A stretch of DNA of 50,816 nt, from positions 1 through 50,816 of the forward strand of contig JAFSRY010000099.1 of the NCBI GenBank assembly GCA_017445845.1, read 5' to 3'. This DNA comes from Prevotella sp. Lineage in GTDB: Bacteria; Bacteroidota; Bacteroidia; Bacteroidales; Bacteroidaceae. The notes below the pieces were generated by a model. It was not told the DNA's origin and searched no databases. It saw nothing but the letters and a program-made list of their open reading frames with translations. Both the position numbers and the translations under genes were made by a program. Shown piece by piece: positions 41,071 through 50,816 of the stretch (within the stretch, counting starts at the first letter, position 1; each line of letters starts with the position of its first letter).

Positions 41071-42399
41071 TCAGATGGTTCCGCAAATATATTTAATTCG
41101 ATAATAAGCAAAGATAATTCCGATGCGCGCGTTCACCTCCTGCAGTTCGGCATTGAGCTTGAGGTTGGAGGCATCCACCATGTCGGTGATGAGAGCCAGC
41201 TGGTTGAGGTAGCGGTCGCTGACCACCTGGTAGTTCTGGTCGGCCAGTTCGACACTCTTCAGCTGTGTCTGCCATTCCACGAAGGCTTGCCGGTAGAGGG
41301 TCTCGGCAGAATACACGGCATTGTCGACGGTCTCCCTGACGACGTTCAGCTCCTGCTGCTGGCGGAAGGCATCGGTGCGGGCCTGTTGCAGCTTGCGGTT
41401 GCTCTTGAAGAGCGAGCTGAGGCTGTACTTCAAGCCTACGCCGACATACCAGAAGTTGACGTTCTTGTCGATGGGGGGAATGTCATAGGTGAACGGTCCT
41501 GAGAAGTTGTCGGCGGCAAAGAGTGCCACCTTCGGCAGCAGCTCACTGCGTGCCATGCGTTCGCGCTGTCCAGCCATCTCCACGTTGAGCTGTGCCAGCT
41601 GCAGCTGCGGCGTGTTGGCAAGGGCCGTTTCGAGCGTCCCTGACCCCGTCACGGTCTGCATCTGTGCCACCGTTGAGTCGGGTTCGATGACGGTCCCTGC
41701 GGGAAGTCCCAGCGTCGTGCAGAGCTGATGGTTGAGGATAGACAGCTGGTCTTGCAGCTTGCGGAGCCCTAACTTCAGCGTTTCCATCTGCAACTCATAG
41801 CGAGTGACATCATTCTGCAGCGCCATGCCTTGACGGTATTTCTCACTGATGTCCTCCGTCAGCCGGCGGGTCAGCTCGATGTTCTGCTTGTAGACCCTCA
41901 CGCTGTTGCTGAGCTTGAAGAGGTCGAGATACTGTCCTAACGCACTGAAACGCAGCTGGCGGCGCGTCTCGTTGACACCCACCGTCGCTTGCTCCCGACC
42001 CAGTTCCGCCATGCGGATGGCCGACGACTGGGCACCGCCGGTGTAGAGGGCCTGCTGGGCTTCCAGGGCGAATGAATTACCGAAATGGGGCGCATGATAG
42101 CCGTGCACATCACCGAACGAGCGGTTCGTGATGAGCACATTGCCATTGTAGCTGGCCGAGAGAGAAGTCGTGATTTCCGGCAGTCGCTCAGTTTTGGCTG
42201 ATGCGACCCCGAGGTCGGCAAATTGTACGCCCGTCTTCGCGCTTTGAAGACTACTACTGTTTGTTTCTACTAACTGGAATAATTCTTCTACGGTCAATGT
42301 CTTGCGGGTCAGCGGAACACTCTCGTTCCTGCCCTGTGCTGTCGCTGAACATGCGCCCATGGTCAGCATGACAAGCACACTCAATTGTCGTAATTGCAT
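41071..42399 (-). CDS. TolC-family outer membrane protein of the EmrAB-like operon
   Basis: This 442-residue protein has a leader MQLRQLSVLVMLTMGACSAT with Cys17, so it may be a lipoprotein. Two outer membrane efflux repeats follow: LTVEELFQLVETNSSSLQSA through KTGV, and NTPQLQLAQLNVEMAGQRER, with GLKYSLSSLFKSNRKLQQAR near the second turn. It heads the operon, 46 bp before the HlyD gene. The frame stays open 86 codons further upstream, but that stretch crosses the -7 box and a 22-bp repeat array. The start is therefore at 42399. Confidence 0.92.
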   Translation of the reverse strand: MQLRQLSVLVMLTMGACSATAQGRNESVPLTRKTLTVEELFQLVETNSSSLQSAKTGVQFADLGVASAKTERLPEITTSLSASYNGNVLITNRSFGDVHGYHAPHFGNSFALEAQQALYTGGAQSSAIRMAELGREQATVGVNETRRQLRFSALGQYLDLFKLSNSVRVYKQNIELTRRLTEDISEKYRQGMALQNDVTRYELQMETLKLGLRKLQDQLSILNHQLCTTLGLPAGTVIEPDSTVAQMQTVTGSGTLETALANTPQLQLAQLNVEMAGQRERMARSELLPKVALFAADNFSGPFTYDIPPIDKNVNFWYVGVGLKYSLSSLFKSNRKLQQARTDAFRQQQELNVVRETVDNAVYSAETLYRQAFVEWQTQLKSVELADQNYQVVSDRYLNQLALITDMVDASNLKLNAELQEVNARIGIIFAYYRIKYICGTI

Positions 42400-42423
42400 G
42401 TAATAATGTAAAATTTGCGGCTG

Positions 42424-42431
42424 CAAAGATA
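42424..42431 (-). promoter_or_regulatory. -7 box of the efflux operon
   Basis: TATCTTTG followed by CA on the minus strand, preceded by GAAGTTTTTTTCG. The leader is about 20 nt. Confidence 0.7.
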
Positions 42432-42557
42432 CGAAAAAAACTTCAGAACCGACCCCGTATATATAGTGATTATTAGTCTTTATTAACATCAACACGGAGC
42501 GGGGGACTGAGTAGTTACGGAGCGGCTCCATCGTCATCACCATCTTCTTATCCTCAT

Positions 42558-42865
42558 TATACAGCCTTCCCTCAGCCCCGATACAGCCCATCCTTCGTCC
42601 CGATACAGCCCATCCTTCGTCCCGATACAGCCCATCCTTCACCCCGATACAGCCCATCCTTCGTCCCGAAGCTAAGCATCGGAAAAGTAAAATAGCCTAT
42701 TTTACCGACCAAAATAGCCTATTTTACTGACCAAAATAGCCTATTTTACTGACTAAAATAGCCTATTTTACTTTGCAAAATAGCCTATTTTATATCAACG
42801 ATGCACTTTTTTGGCCTTATCGAAAGCGGCAAACGGCGTTATCGAAAGCGGCAAACGAGGTAAAG
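42558..42865. repeat. 308-bp mosaic of fourteen 22-bp units
   Basis: Units start every 22 bp from 42558 with no spacer. Five are of the type GATACAGCCCATCCTTCGTC plus CC (42558-42667, the first diverged). One is a singleton, GAAGCTAAGCATCGGAAAAG plus TA (42668-42689). Five are of the type AAATAGCCTATTTTACTGAC plus CA (42690-42799). One is mixed (42800-42821), and two are of the type GAAAGCGGCAAACGGCGTTA plus TC (42822-42865). The AAAATAG-C-CTATTTT centre of the third type is a perfect palindrome around one base. The array stands between the efflux operon promoter and the clpB terminator. Confidence 0.92.
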
Positions 42866-42899
42866 AAAAAGCAGGCAGGAACCGTCCGTTCCTACCTGC
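42866..42899 (-). terminator. Terminator of clpB
   Basis: Minus strand: GCAGGTAGGAAC, loop GGACG, GTTCCTGCCTGC (one T-G wobble), then TTTTT. It stands about 120 nt after the clpB stop. The stretch 42900-43021 in between contains an AGATTTAAATCT palindrome and no gene. Confidence 0.8.
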
Positions 42900-43021
42900 T
42901 TCCGTATCATTTTTCCTTCAACGTTGACTTCGCCGACCTTTGGTCCGGAAGTCGTGAATTCATCTGTAGTAATGCCAAGTGAGTCAGGATTAAGGAGATA
43001 GATTTAAATCTCACCTCTTGC

Positions 43022-45529
<2,508 letters not shown>

Positions 45530-45716
45530 ATTATAGTCTCCTTTCTTTAATTTTCAAGTTCACTTGTTAACCATCAAAACCCATGCCGAGTATTGAAGAC
45601 GCGACAATCTGGCACAAAAGAAGACAGAATGGCGCAATGAAGGAGGCTGTCTGGTTTTTTGTTTTTTTTTAGTGTAATTCGCTTTCTCCTTCGTCTGTTA
45701 ATAATAAGGTATACGG

Positions 45717-48700
45717 ATGAGATACAGAAAGGCAATAATATTGACAGTGGTGAGCCTGCTGGCTGCCGCCAACCTCTTTGCACAGGAGGACAAGAGTCCT
45801 TTTGTGGTGAACGAGGTGATGGCAGCCAACGTTGACGAGTTCATCAGTCCGACCTGGAACTTTGACAGTTGGGTGGAACTCTACAACAGCACCGATGTTC
45901 CTGCGGAATTGTCGGGTCTCTACGTCAGCGATGACGTGATGAACCTGAAGAAATTCCGACTGCCGAAGGGGCTCGGCTCGATACCAGCCCACGGATATAA
46001 GTTGCTCTGGTTCGACGACCGACTCCTTGCCTCGACGAATGTTCCCTTCAACCTCGATATGGACGGTGGCACCCTCTACCTGAGCGACCGCGACGGTAAC
46101 CTGCTGAGTGTCACTCCCTATCCTCAGGCCGTTGAGCGTGTCTCGTGGGCAAGGACCACCGATGGCGGCAGTCATTGGGCCTACACCTCTGAGCCTACTC
46201 CCCAAGCGGACAATGCTACGGCCCACTATGCCTGGCAACAGCTGGAGGCCCCAGTGGTGATGCCTTCGTCCGGTTTTTTCGATACGGAGGTGAACGTAAG
46301 CGTTGATATTCCCGACGGATGTGAACTCTATTATACCTTCGACGGAACACTGCCCACCCTGCAAAACGGTCATAAGGCGACAGGTGAAGACCTGACGTTC
46401 AGAGAGAATACACTGTTGCGCTTCCGTCTGTTCAAGGAGGGTGCGCTGGCGAGTGCCGTGACCACGCGGTCCTACCTGAAACGCGACCGTTCCTATTATC
46501 TGCCGACGCTGTCTGTCGTCAGCGATCCGCGCTTCCTCTATGATGACTCCATCGGCATCTATACCCGCGGTGTCAACGGCATCCCCGGCATAGGGCAGTG
46601 GACGAAGGCCAATTGGAACATGGAGTGGGACCGCCCCGTCAACATGAGCTATATGGATGAGAAGGGAGCGTTTCTGACGACGAAGGACGTCGACATGAAG
46701 ATTGTGGGCGGATGGAGTCGCGGAGCTGCCATGAAGTCGTTTAAGCTGAAAGGGCGCAAGGAATATGGCGGCGACCGCAACTACGCCTATCCTTTCTTCA
46801 AGGCCAAACCCTACTTGCGCAACCGTACTCTTCACATGCGCAACGGCGGCAACGACGAGAAGTGTATGCTGAAAGATGCTGCCCTGGCAACGATCATCCA
46901 ACTGTCGGGCATCGACCTCGATGTGCAGTCTTACCTGCCCGTCCACCACTTCATCAACGGTGAATACAAGGGACTCATCAATATGCGTGAACCCTCCAAC
47001 AAGCACTTCGTCTATGCCAACCAGGGATGGGATGATGACGAGATAGACGTCTTCGAAATCAACTGCGACTCGGCATATATTCAGCAGTGCGGGACACGCG
47101 AGGGCTTCGAACGGCTCTACGAGTTGGCAAAGAATGCCGCTGACAGGTCGGTATATGCGGAAATTAAGCAGTGGCTCGACATCGACGAATACATCAACTA
47201 TATGGCGATGAGTCTGTATCTCGGACGGGGGGACTGGCCGCATAACAACCTTAAAGGCTACCGCAAGACCGACGGCGGAAGACTGCGGCTTGTAGCGTTC
47301 GACATCGACGCAGCCTTCGAGCAGGCCAATCCGTTCAAATACTTTGAGGGTGAACAGCGCCACACCTTTAACTCACTTCTGAACGGGAAGAAGCAGATAA
47401 CGGCAGAGATAGAACTCGTCACCATCTTTCTGAACCTTCTGAAGAACAGTGAGTTCCGACAGCAGTTCGCAACGGCTTTCTGTCTGATGGGCGGCAGCGT
47501 GTTTGAATACCAGCGCACCTGTAACATCGTAGACAGCCTCTATGTGCACATTGAGCCGGCTTTGCAGATGGAAGGAAAAAGCGCGTCGTCGATGGCTGCC
47601 ACGTTGAAAGGGGCTTTCACGGGAAGAGCCAACAGAATGGCGCAGGTCATGGCGGGCTATAAACCCATGCAGCTTTCTGATACTCCCATGCACGAAGTAC
47701 ACTTGACGACCGATGGAACACCTGGGGCCGTCTTCAGCATCAATGGTCAGGAGACGATGGCGGGTGTCTTCGACGGCACCCTCTTCCAACCTGCCGCCAT
47801 TAGAGCCATGGTGCCTGTAGGCTATCGCTTTGTCGGATGGCGTAGGAGCAGCAGCGACTGGTCCCCTATTATTGCCAAGGATGCGCGGTGGGGCTATGAC
47901 GACAGAGATACTGCCGACCCCGACTGGCTGGATACCGACTACCCGTTCTCCTCTTGGCCAAAGGCCATCTCTACCGTCGTTCCTCCCGGCACCCGTCGGA
48001 TGCGCTGCACGCCCATGCTGATATTCTATCCGTCGGAGTCTGACCTTTTCATTTTGTCCGTAACAGCCAATAAGCCCTTTGTGTTCTATGTCAATGGAAA
48101 AGAGGTGCTGAGACATGAAGAGAATGGGATGAAGGACTTCCACCTGTCTGTTCCCTATACCGATTTTAAGGCAGGAAAGAATGTGCTCGCAGTTGAGTTC
48201 CTCGGTGATACCGGTGGCGGGGTCTATTGGACGGGACGCATCGACAGAAACAGCCTCAGTGGTGACGGAAGTCTCTTTTCCGAGAAAGAACAGCTTCATC
48301 TGTCATACATTGATGAATACAACCTGATGGCTTGCTATGAACCGCTTGGCGACCATAGCCATTTGCCGCCCGTCCGTATCAATGAGGTGAGTGCCGACAA
48401 CAACATCTCTGTCAGCGACTACATCAAACGGAGTGACTGGATAGAACTCTATAATACGACGACCGAATCAGTTGACCTGTCAACGCTGAGACTTTCGGGT
48501 AAGCCGCTCAACCTGCCCGAGACCATCACTGAGCTGGCGCCACATGGCCATCTCGTCGTGTGGTGCGACCAGCGTGAACCCCTCTCGCAGGTTCATGCCG
48601 ACATCAAACTGCCCGATGGCGGAGGCACCCTGACGTTGACCAATGACGAAGGAACATGGGAAGATACCTTTTCTTATGCTGCCCACGACGGAAACAGCAG

Positions 48701-49079
48701 CGTAGGACGCTATCCCGACGGCGGCTCCCATATCTATGTCATGCACCGGCCGACCATCGGAGCACCCAATAAGTTCGACAGTTATACCAAACTTATCCAC
48801 GTTGACACAACGACGGACATCGACAGAGCTCGAGAGATGGTTTCGCCTTGGTCTCTCACTTATGCTTCGCAAAGGCTGACGCTGGCAGGACCCAATGCCG
48901 ATGAGGCTCGTATCGAAGTCTATACTGCCGGTGGCCAGAAGATCATAACGCATTCCGTCGTCGTCCGTAATGATTTTGTCTATGTAGACCTTTTAAACCT
49001 GCCCCCAGGCATCTACATAGCAAGAGCCGTTGCTGCGGGCAAGAGCCTGCCGGCAACAACGCTGAAGTTCAAACTATAG
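45717..49079 (+). CDS. CotH-kinase family protein with two lamin-tail domains, secreted
   Basis: This 1120-residue protein has a signal peptide (MRYRKAIILTVVSLLAAANL). A lamin-tail domain lies at about 28-160 (VVNEVMAANVDEF). A chitobiase-type beta domain follows at about 178-250 (CELYYTFDGTLPTLQNG). The CotH kinase region is at about 265-640, with GGWSRGAAMKSFKLKGRKEY, HMRNGGNDEKCML, the EF/EIN segment and RLVAFDIDAAFE holding the metal Asp pair. A second lamin-tail domain lies at about 890-1020 (VRINEVSADNNISVSDY). The C-terminal T9SS type A sorting domain ends LPPGIYIARAVAAGKSLPAT. CotH proteins phosphorylate secreted proteins in spores. The role in this non-sporulating lineage is unknown. 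Confidence 0.9.
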   Translation: MRYRKAIILTVVSLLAAANLFAQEDKSPFVVNEVMAANVDEFISPTWNFDSWVELYNSTDVPAELSGLYVSDDVMNLKKFRLPKGLGSIPAHGYKLLWFDDRLLASTNVPFNLDMDGGTLYLSDRDGNLLSVTPYPQAVERVSWARTTDGGSHWAYTSEPTPQADNATAHYAWQQLEAPVVMPSSGFFDTEVNVSVDIPDGCELYYTFDGTLPTLQNGHKATGEDLTFRENTLLRFRLFKEGALASAVTTRSYLKRDRSYYLPTLSVVSDPRFLYDDSIGIYTRGVNGIPGIGQWTKANWNMEWDRPVNMSYMDEKGAFLTTKDVDMKIVGGWSRGAAMKSFKLKGRKEYGGDRNYAYPFFKAKPYLRNRTLHMRNGGNDEKCMLKDAALATIIQLSGIDLDVQSYLPVHHFINGEYKGLINMREPSNKHFVYANQGWDDDEIDVFEINCDSAYIQQCGTREGFERLYELAKNAADRSVYAEIKQWLDIDEYINYMAMSLYLGRGDWPHNNLKGYRKTDGGRLRLVAFDIDAAFEQANPFKYFEGEQRHTFNSLLNGKKQITAEIELVTIFLNLLKNSEFRQQFATAFCLMGGSVFEYQRTCNIVDSLYVHIEPALQMEGKSASSMAATLKGAFTGRANRMAQVMAGYKPMQLSDTPMHEVHLTTDGTPGAVFSINGQETMAGVFDGTLFQPAAIRAMVPVGYRFVGWRRSSSDWSPIIAKDARWGYDDRDTADPDWLDTDYPFSSWPKAISTVVPPGTRRMRCTPMLIFYPSESDLFILSVTANKPFVFYVNGKEVLRHEENGMKDFHLSVPYTDFKAGKNVLAVEFLGDTGGGVYWTGRIDRNSLSGDGSLFSEKEQLHLSYIDEYNLMACYEPLGDHSHLPPVRINEVSADNNISVSDYIKRSDWIELYNTTTESVDLSTLRLSGKPLNLPETITELAPHGHLVVWCDQREPLSQVHADIKLPDGGGTLTLTNDEGTWEDTFSYAAHDGNSSVGRYPDGGSHIYVMHRPTIGAPNKFDSYTKLIHVDTTTDIDRAREMVSPWSLTYASQRLTLAGPNADEARIEVYTAGGQKIITHSVVVRNDFVYVDLLNLPPGIYIARAVAAGKSLPATTLKFKL

Positions 49080-49092
49080 GCTGGCATTTTAT

Positions 49093-49132
49093 CCCAAACC
49101 CACTTAAAGCAGTCTCTTTATAAGGGTTTGGG
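49093..49132. terminator. Possible weak terminator hairpin
   Basis: CCCAAACCC (49093-49101) pairs with GGGTTTGGG (49124-49132) across a 22-nt loop, between the converging CotH and fRMsr genes. No T run follows, so confidence is low. Confidence 0.35.
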
Positions 49133-49187
49133 CTTAATGTCTTCTCAATTGGGAAGAAGGGGGGCTTGTAAAAAAGTGAAGGGAGAC

Positions 49188-49661
49188 TTACAGAAGGGAG
49201 CCAATGCGCTCTAACCAACGGCGGTCGGTGTCGTCGAAGGTGGCAAGGTCGGTGCTGTCGATGTCGAGGACACCCCAGACGGCACAGGGAGAGACCATTT
49301 CGGAGTGGTGGTTGAAAAGGGGAACGACGATTTCCGAACGACTCAGCGAAGAACAGGCAATGTGTCCAGGAAAGGCTTCTACATCGGGAACGACAAGTGT
49401 CTGCCTTTGGGCCCATGCCGAACCGCAGACTCCTTTCCCATAGGGAATGGTATAGCAGGCAACGGTGCCTTGGAAGGGTCCGAGGCGAAGGACATTGGCT
49501 TCGGTGTCAACCAGATAGAAGCCTACCCAGAAATACGCTTCAGGGAACAACTCTTTCATGGCGGCCGACACATTGGCCAAGACACCGATGCGGTTGGACT
49601 CGCCTTCAACAAGGCTCTCTATCTGTTTGTATAGCAATTCGTAGCGTTCGTCTTTCTTCAT
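49188..49661 (-). CDS. GAF-domain free-methionine-(R)-sulfoxide reductase
   Basis: This 157-residue single-GAF protein repairs free methionine-R-sulfoxide. The three family cysteines are present at 69 (VACYTIPYGKG), 79 (GVCGSAWA) and 103 (HIACSSLSRSEIVVPLF). It is coupled to ksgA by an ATGA overlap at 49658-49661, so translation of the reductase follows that of the methyltransferase. Confidence 0.93.
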   Translation of the reverse strand: MKKDERYELLYKQIESLVEGESNRIGVLANVSAAMKELFPEAYFWVGFYLVDTEANVLRLGPFQGTVACYTIPYGKGVCGSAWAQRQTLVVPDVEAFPGHIACSSLSRSEIVVPLFNHHSEMVSPCAVWGVLDIDSTDLATFDDTDRRWLERIGSLL

Positions 49662-50446
49662 GGGAGATAAGGCTCTATTTGGTTGGTTAAATCAATGAAT
49701 TCATGAATGGAGAGCTGTTCGGGCCGACGCGTCATCACGGGTTGCTCGAAGAAACCGGCTGGCGGTGGGGTGGGGAAGAGCTGGCGCAACGACACACGCA
49801 GCATCTTCCGGCGTTGGCCGAAGACCGTCTTGACAATCCGCTTCATCAATGGCCATGAGCAGCCGAGGTCGCTGATGTCGTTGCGTGTCATTCGGATGAC
49901 GGCGCTTTGCACCTTTGGCGGCGGATTGAAGACAGAAGGCTCGACGGTGAAGAGGTATTCAACGTCGTACCAAGCCTGCATCAGCACAGAGAGGATGCCG
50001 TAGGTCTTGTTGCCCGGCTGGGCTGCCATGCGCAGAGCGACCTCCCGTTGTATCATGCCCGTACAGCAAGGAATACGGTCTTTGTTGTCGAGCATCTTGA
50101 AGAATATCTGTGAAGAGATGTCGTAGGGGTAGTTGCCGGTCAGGACGAAGGGACGGCCTTCGAAAAGTGTGGAGAGATCCATCTCCAGGAAGTCTTCGCC
50201 GATGATGCTGTCGTGCAGCTGAGGAAACGTTGCATGAAGGTATTGCACCGACTCACGGTCTATCTCCACGGCTTTCACCTCGCGTGGTTTCATCACTAAG
50301 TATTGTGTGAGCACCCCCATGCCCGGACCTATCTCAAGAACCGGGATGTCAGGACAAGCATCCACCGTGTCGGCAATGCGCCGGGCAATGTCGAGGTCGA
50401 CAAGGAAATGCTGCCCTAAATTCTTTTTTGGTCTTACCTGCTTCAT
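49658..50446 (-). CDS. ksgA: 16S rRNA (adenine-1518/1519 N6)-dimethyltransferase
   Basis: This 262-residue enzyme dimethylates two adenines near the 3' end of 16S rRNA. Motifs are KKNLGQHFLVD, the SAM site LEIGPGMGVLTQYL, VEIDRE, the catalytic LTGNYPYDISSQ, and the C-terminal FGQRRKMLRVSLRQLF. The operon continues with the fRMsr gene. Confidence 0.97.
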   Translation of the reverse strand: MKQVRPKKNLGQHFLVDLDIARRIADTVDACPDIPVLEIGPGMGVLTQYLVMKPREVKAVEIDRESVQYLHATFPQLHDSIIGEDFLEMDLSTLFEGRPFVLTGNYPYDISSQIFFKMLDNKDRIPCCTGMIQREVALRMAAQPGNKTYGILSVLMQAWYDVEYLFTVEPSVFNPPPKVQSAVIRMTRNDISDLGCSWPLMKRIVKTVFGQRRKMLRVSLRQLFPTPPPAGFFEQPVMTRRPEQLSIHEFIDLTNQIEPYLP

Positions 50447-50462
50447 CGTCGGTCATTTTGTG

Positions 50463-50470
50463 CAAAATTA
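50463..50470 (-). promoter_or_regulatory. -7 box of ksgA
   Basis: TAATTTTG followed by CA on the minus strand, preceded by GAAGTTTTTTTTG. It gives a leader of about 10 nt. Confidence 0.7.
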
Positions 50471-50620
50471 CAAAAAAAACTTCGGACACTTCCATGAAAA
50501 GTACGTTTTTTTGAATACAACGTGAAAAATTGATAGACTTTGAAAGACATCACGGATTTCTTAGGCCCTCCGTGTATCATGTCATTAAACATGATGGAAA
50601 TGGCTCCGGTGATGGCCCCA

Positions 50621-50816
50621 TTGACTTCGTCTTCGTCCGTCACGACTCGGCATACTTCATGCGAGCATGGTCTGCCCTCGCTGCTCCGGACGTTGACTTC
50701 GTCTTCGTCCGTCACGACTCGGCATACTTCATGCGAGCATGGTCTGCCCTCGCTGCTCCGGACGTTGACTTCGTCTTCGTCCGTCACGACTCGGCATACT
50801 TCATGCGAGCATGGTC
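50621..50816. repeat. 72-bp tandem repeat reaching the window end
   Basis: Units start at 50621, 50693 and 50765 and are identical as far as can be seen, the third being cut by the window end. The unit starts TTGACTTCGTCTTCGTCCGT and contains a short hairpin CATGC-GA-GCATG. Because 72 is a multiple of three, frames on both strands stay open through it (24-residue repeats). Neither has a convincing start and neither shows a known protein. Bases 50471-50620 before it hold ATCATGT-ACATGAT, a 7-bp dyad (50577-50596), and no gene. Confidence 0.85.

Noticed and set aside
42400-42657. Open frame extending the efflux TolC gene 86 codons upstream
   Set aside because: It crosses the -7 box at 42424-42431 and the 22-bp array, and the signal peptide begins at 42399.
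45669-47363. 564-codon open frame opposite the CotH gene
   Set aside because: Antisense shadow; the plus strand holds a complete signal peptide, known domains and a sorting end.
50443-50787. Minus-strand open frame through the 72-bp repeat
   Set aside because: It covers the ksgA promoter and has no recognised protein features; its true start would lie outside the window. Kept only as a repeat.

Overview
The window looks like a chromosomal segment of a Bacteroidales bacterium, most likely a Prevotella-type member of the Prevotellaceae. Four things point there. Promoters follow the Bacteroidetes pattern TTTG-N19/20-TAnnTTTG, with -7 boxes such as TACCTTTG, TATCTTTG and TAATTTTG before many genes. 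The secreted proteins end in type IX secretion (T9SS)-like or Prevotella-style C-terminal motifs (YNLQGM...GIYIINGRKVVR). There is a SusE/SusF-like protein, a GH31 enzyme and a TPR/DUF6377-type regulator. The gene order YceD(DUF177)-rpmF-fabH-era is also typical. No rRNA, tRNA, CRISPR array or complete insertion sequence was seen.

Layout. 1-532: repeat-rich intergenic DNA (84-bp and two kinds of 22-bp tandem repeats). 533-4815: TolC-type outer membrane channel, then a sigma-54 response regulator behind a duplicated promoter, then its histidine kinase. 4849-7655 (-): GT25 glycosyltransferase and a 7TM-HD (PgpH-like) c-di-AMP phosphodiesterase. 7925-9328: FadL/OmpP1 porin. 9522-12529 (-): TPR lipoprotein and PriA. 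12696-18407 (+): YceD, L32, FabH, Era, Nif3, C4 zinc-ribbon coiled-coil protein, and a rhodanese/metallo-beta-lactamase fusion. 18409-22217 (-): 44-residue membrane protein, TerB-DnaJ protein, glutaminase-like secreted protein. 22677-30328 (-): NUC1 nuclease, FetAB-like ABC pair with a degenerate ATPase, SusE-like protein, GH31 alpha-glucosidase, TPR/DUF6377 regulator. 30418-32388 (+): agmatine deiminase and N-carbamoylputrescine amidase (putrescine synthesis). 32594-38392 (+): two large secreted proteins, one an M6 metalloprotease. 38467-42399 (-): EmrAB-TolC-like tripartite efflux operon. 42558-42865: a 308-bp mosaic of 22-bp repeats. 43022-45529 (-): ClpB with a shortened second ATPase domain. 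45717-49079 (+): CotH-kinase/lamin-tail secreted protein. 49188-50446 (-): free-methionine-sulfoxide reductase and KsgA. 50447-50816: intergenic DNA running into a 72-bp tandem repeat cut by the window end.

Most genes are ordinary housekeeping, envelope or secreted-glycan functions. The strongest candidate for something undescribed lies in the intergenic DNA. At five separate places there are tandem arrays with the same 22-bp period but different unit sequences. Two distant arrays share fixed flanks (TGACCAAAAT-N7-TTTAC) around a 7-bp core that changes while staying nearly palindromic. Another two share a second unit family. One array runs into the start codon of an efflux channel gene. A further pattern is that at least five genes have their -7 box only 4-8 bp upstream of the start codon, so their transcripts should be leaderless or nearly so.
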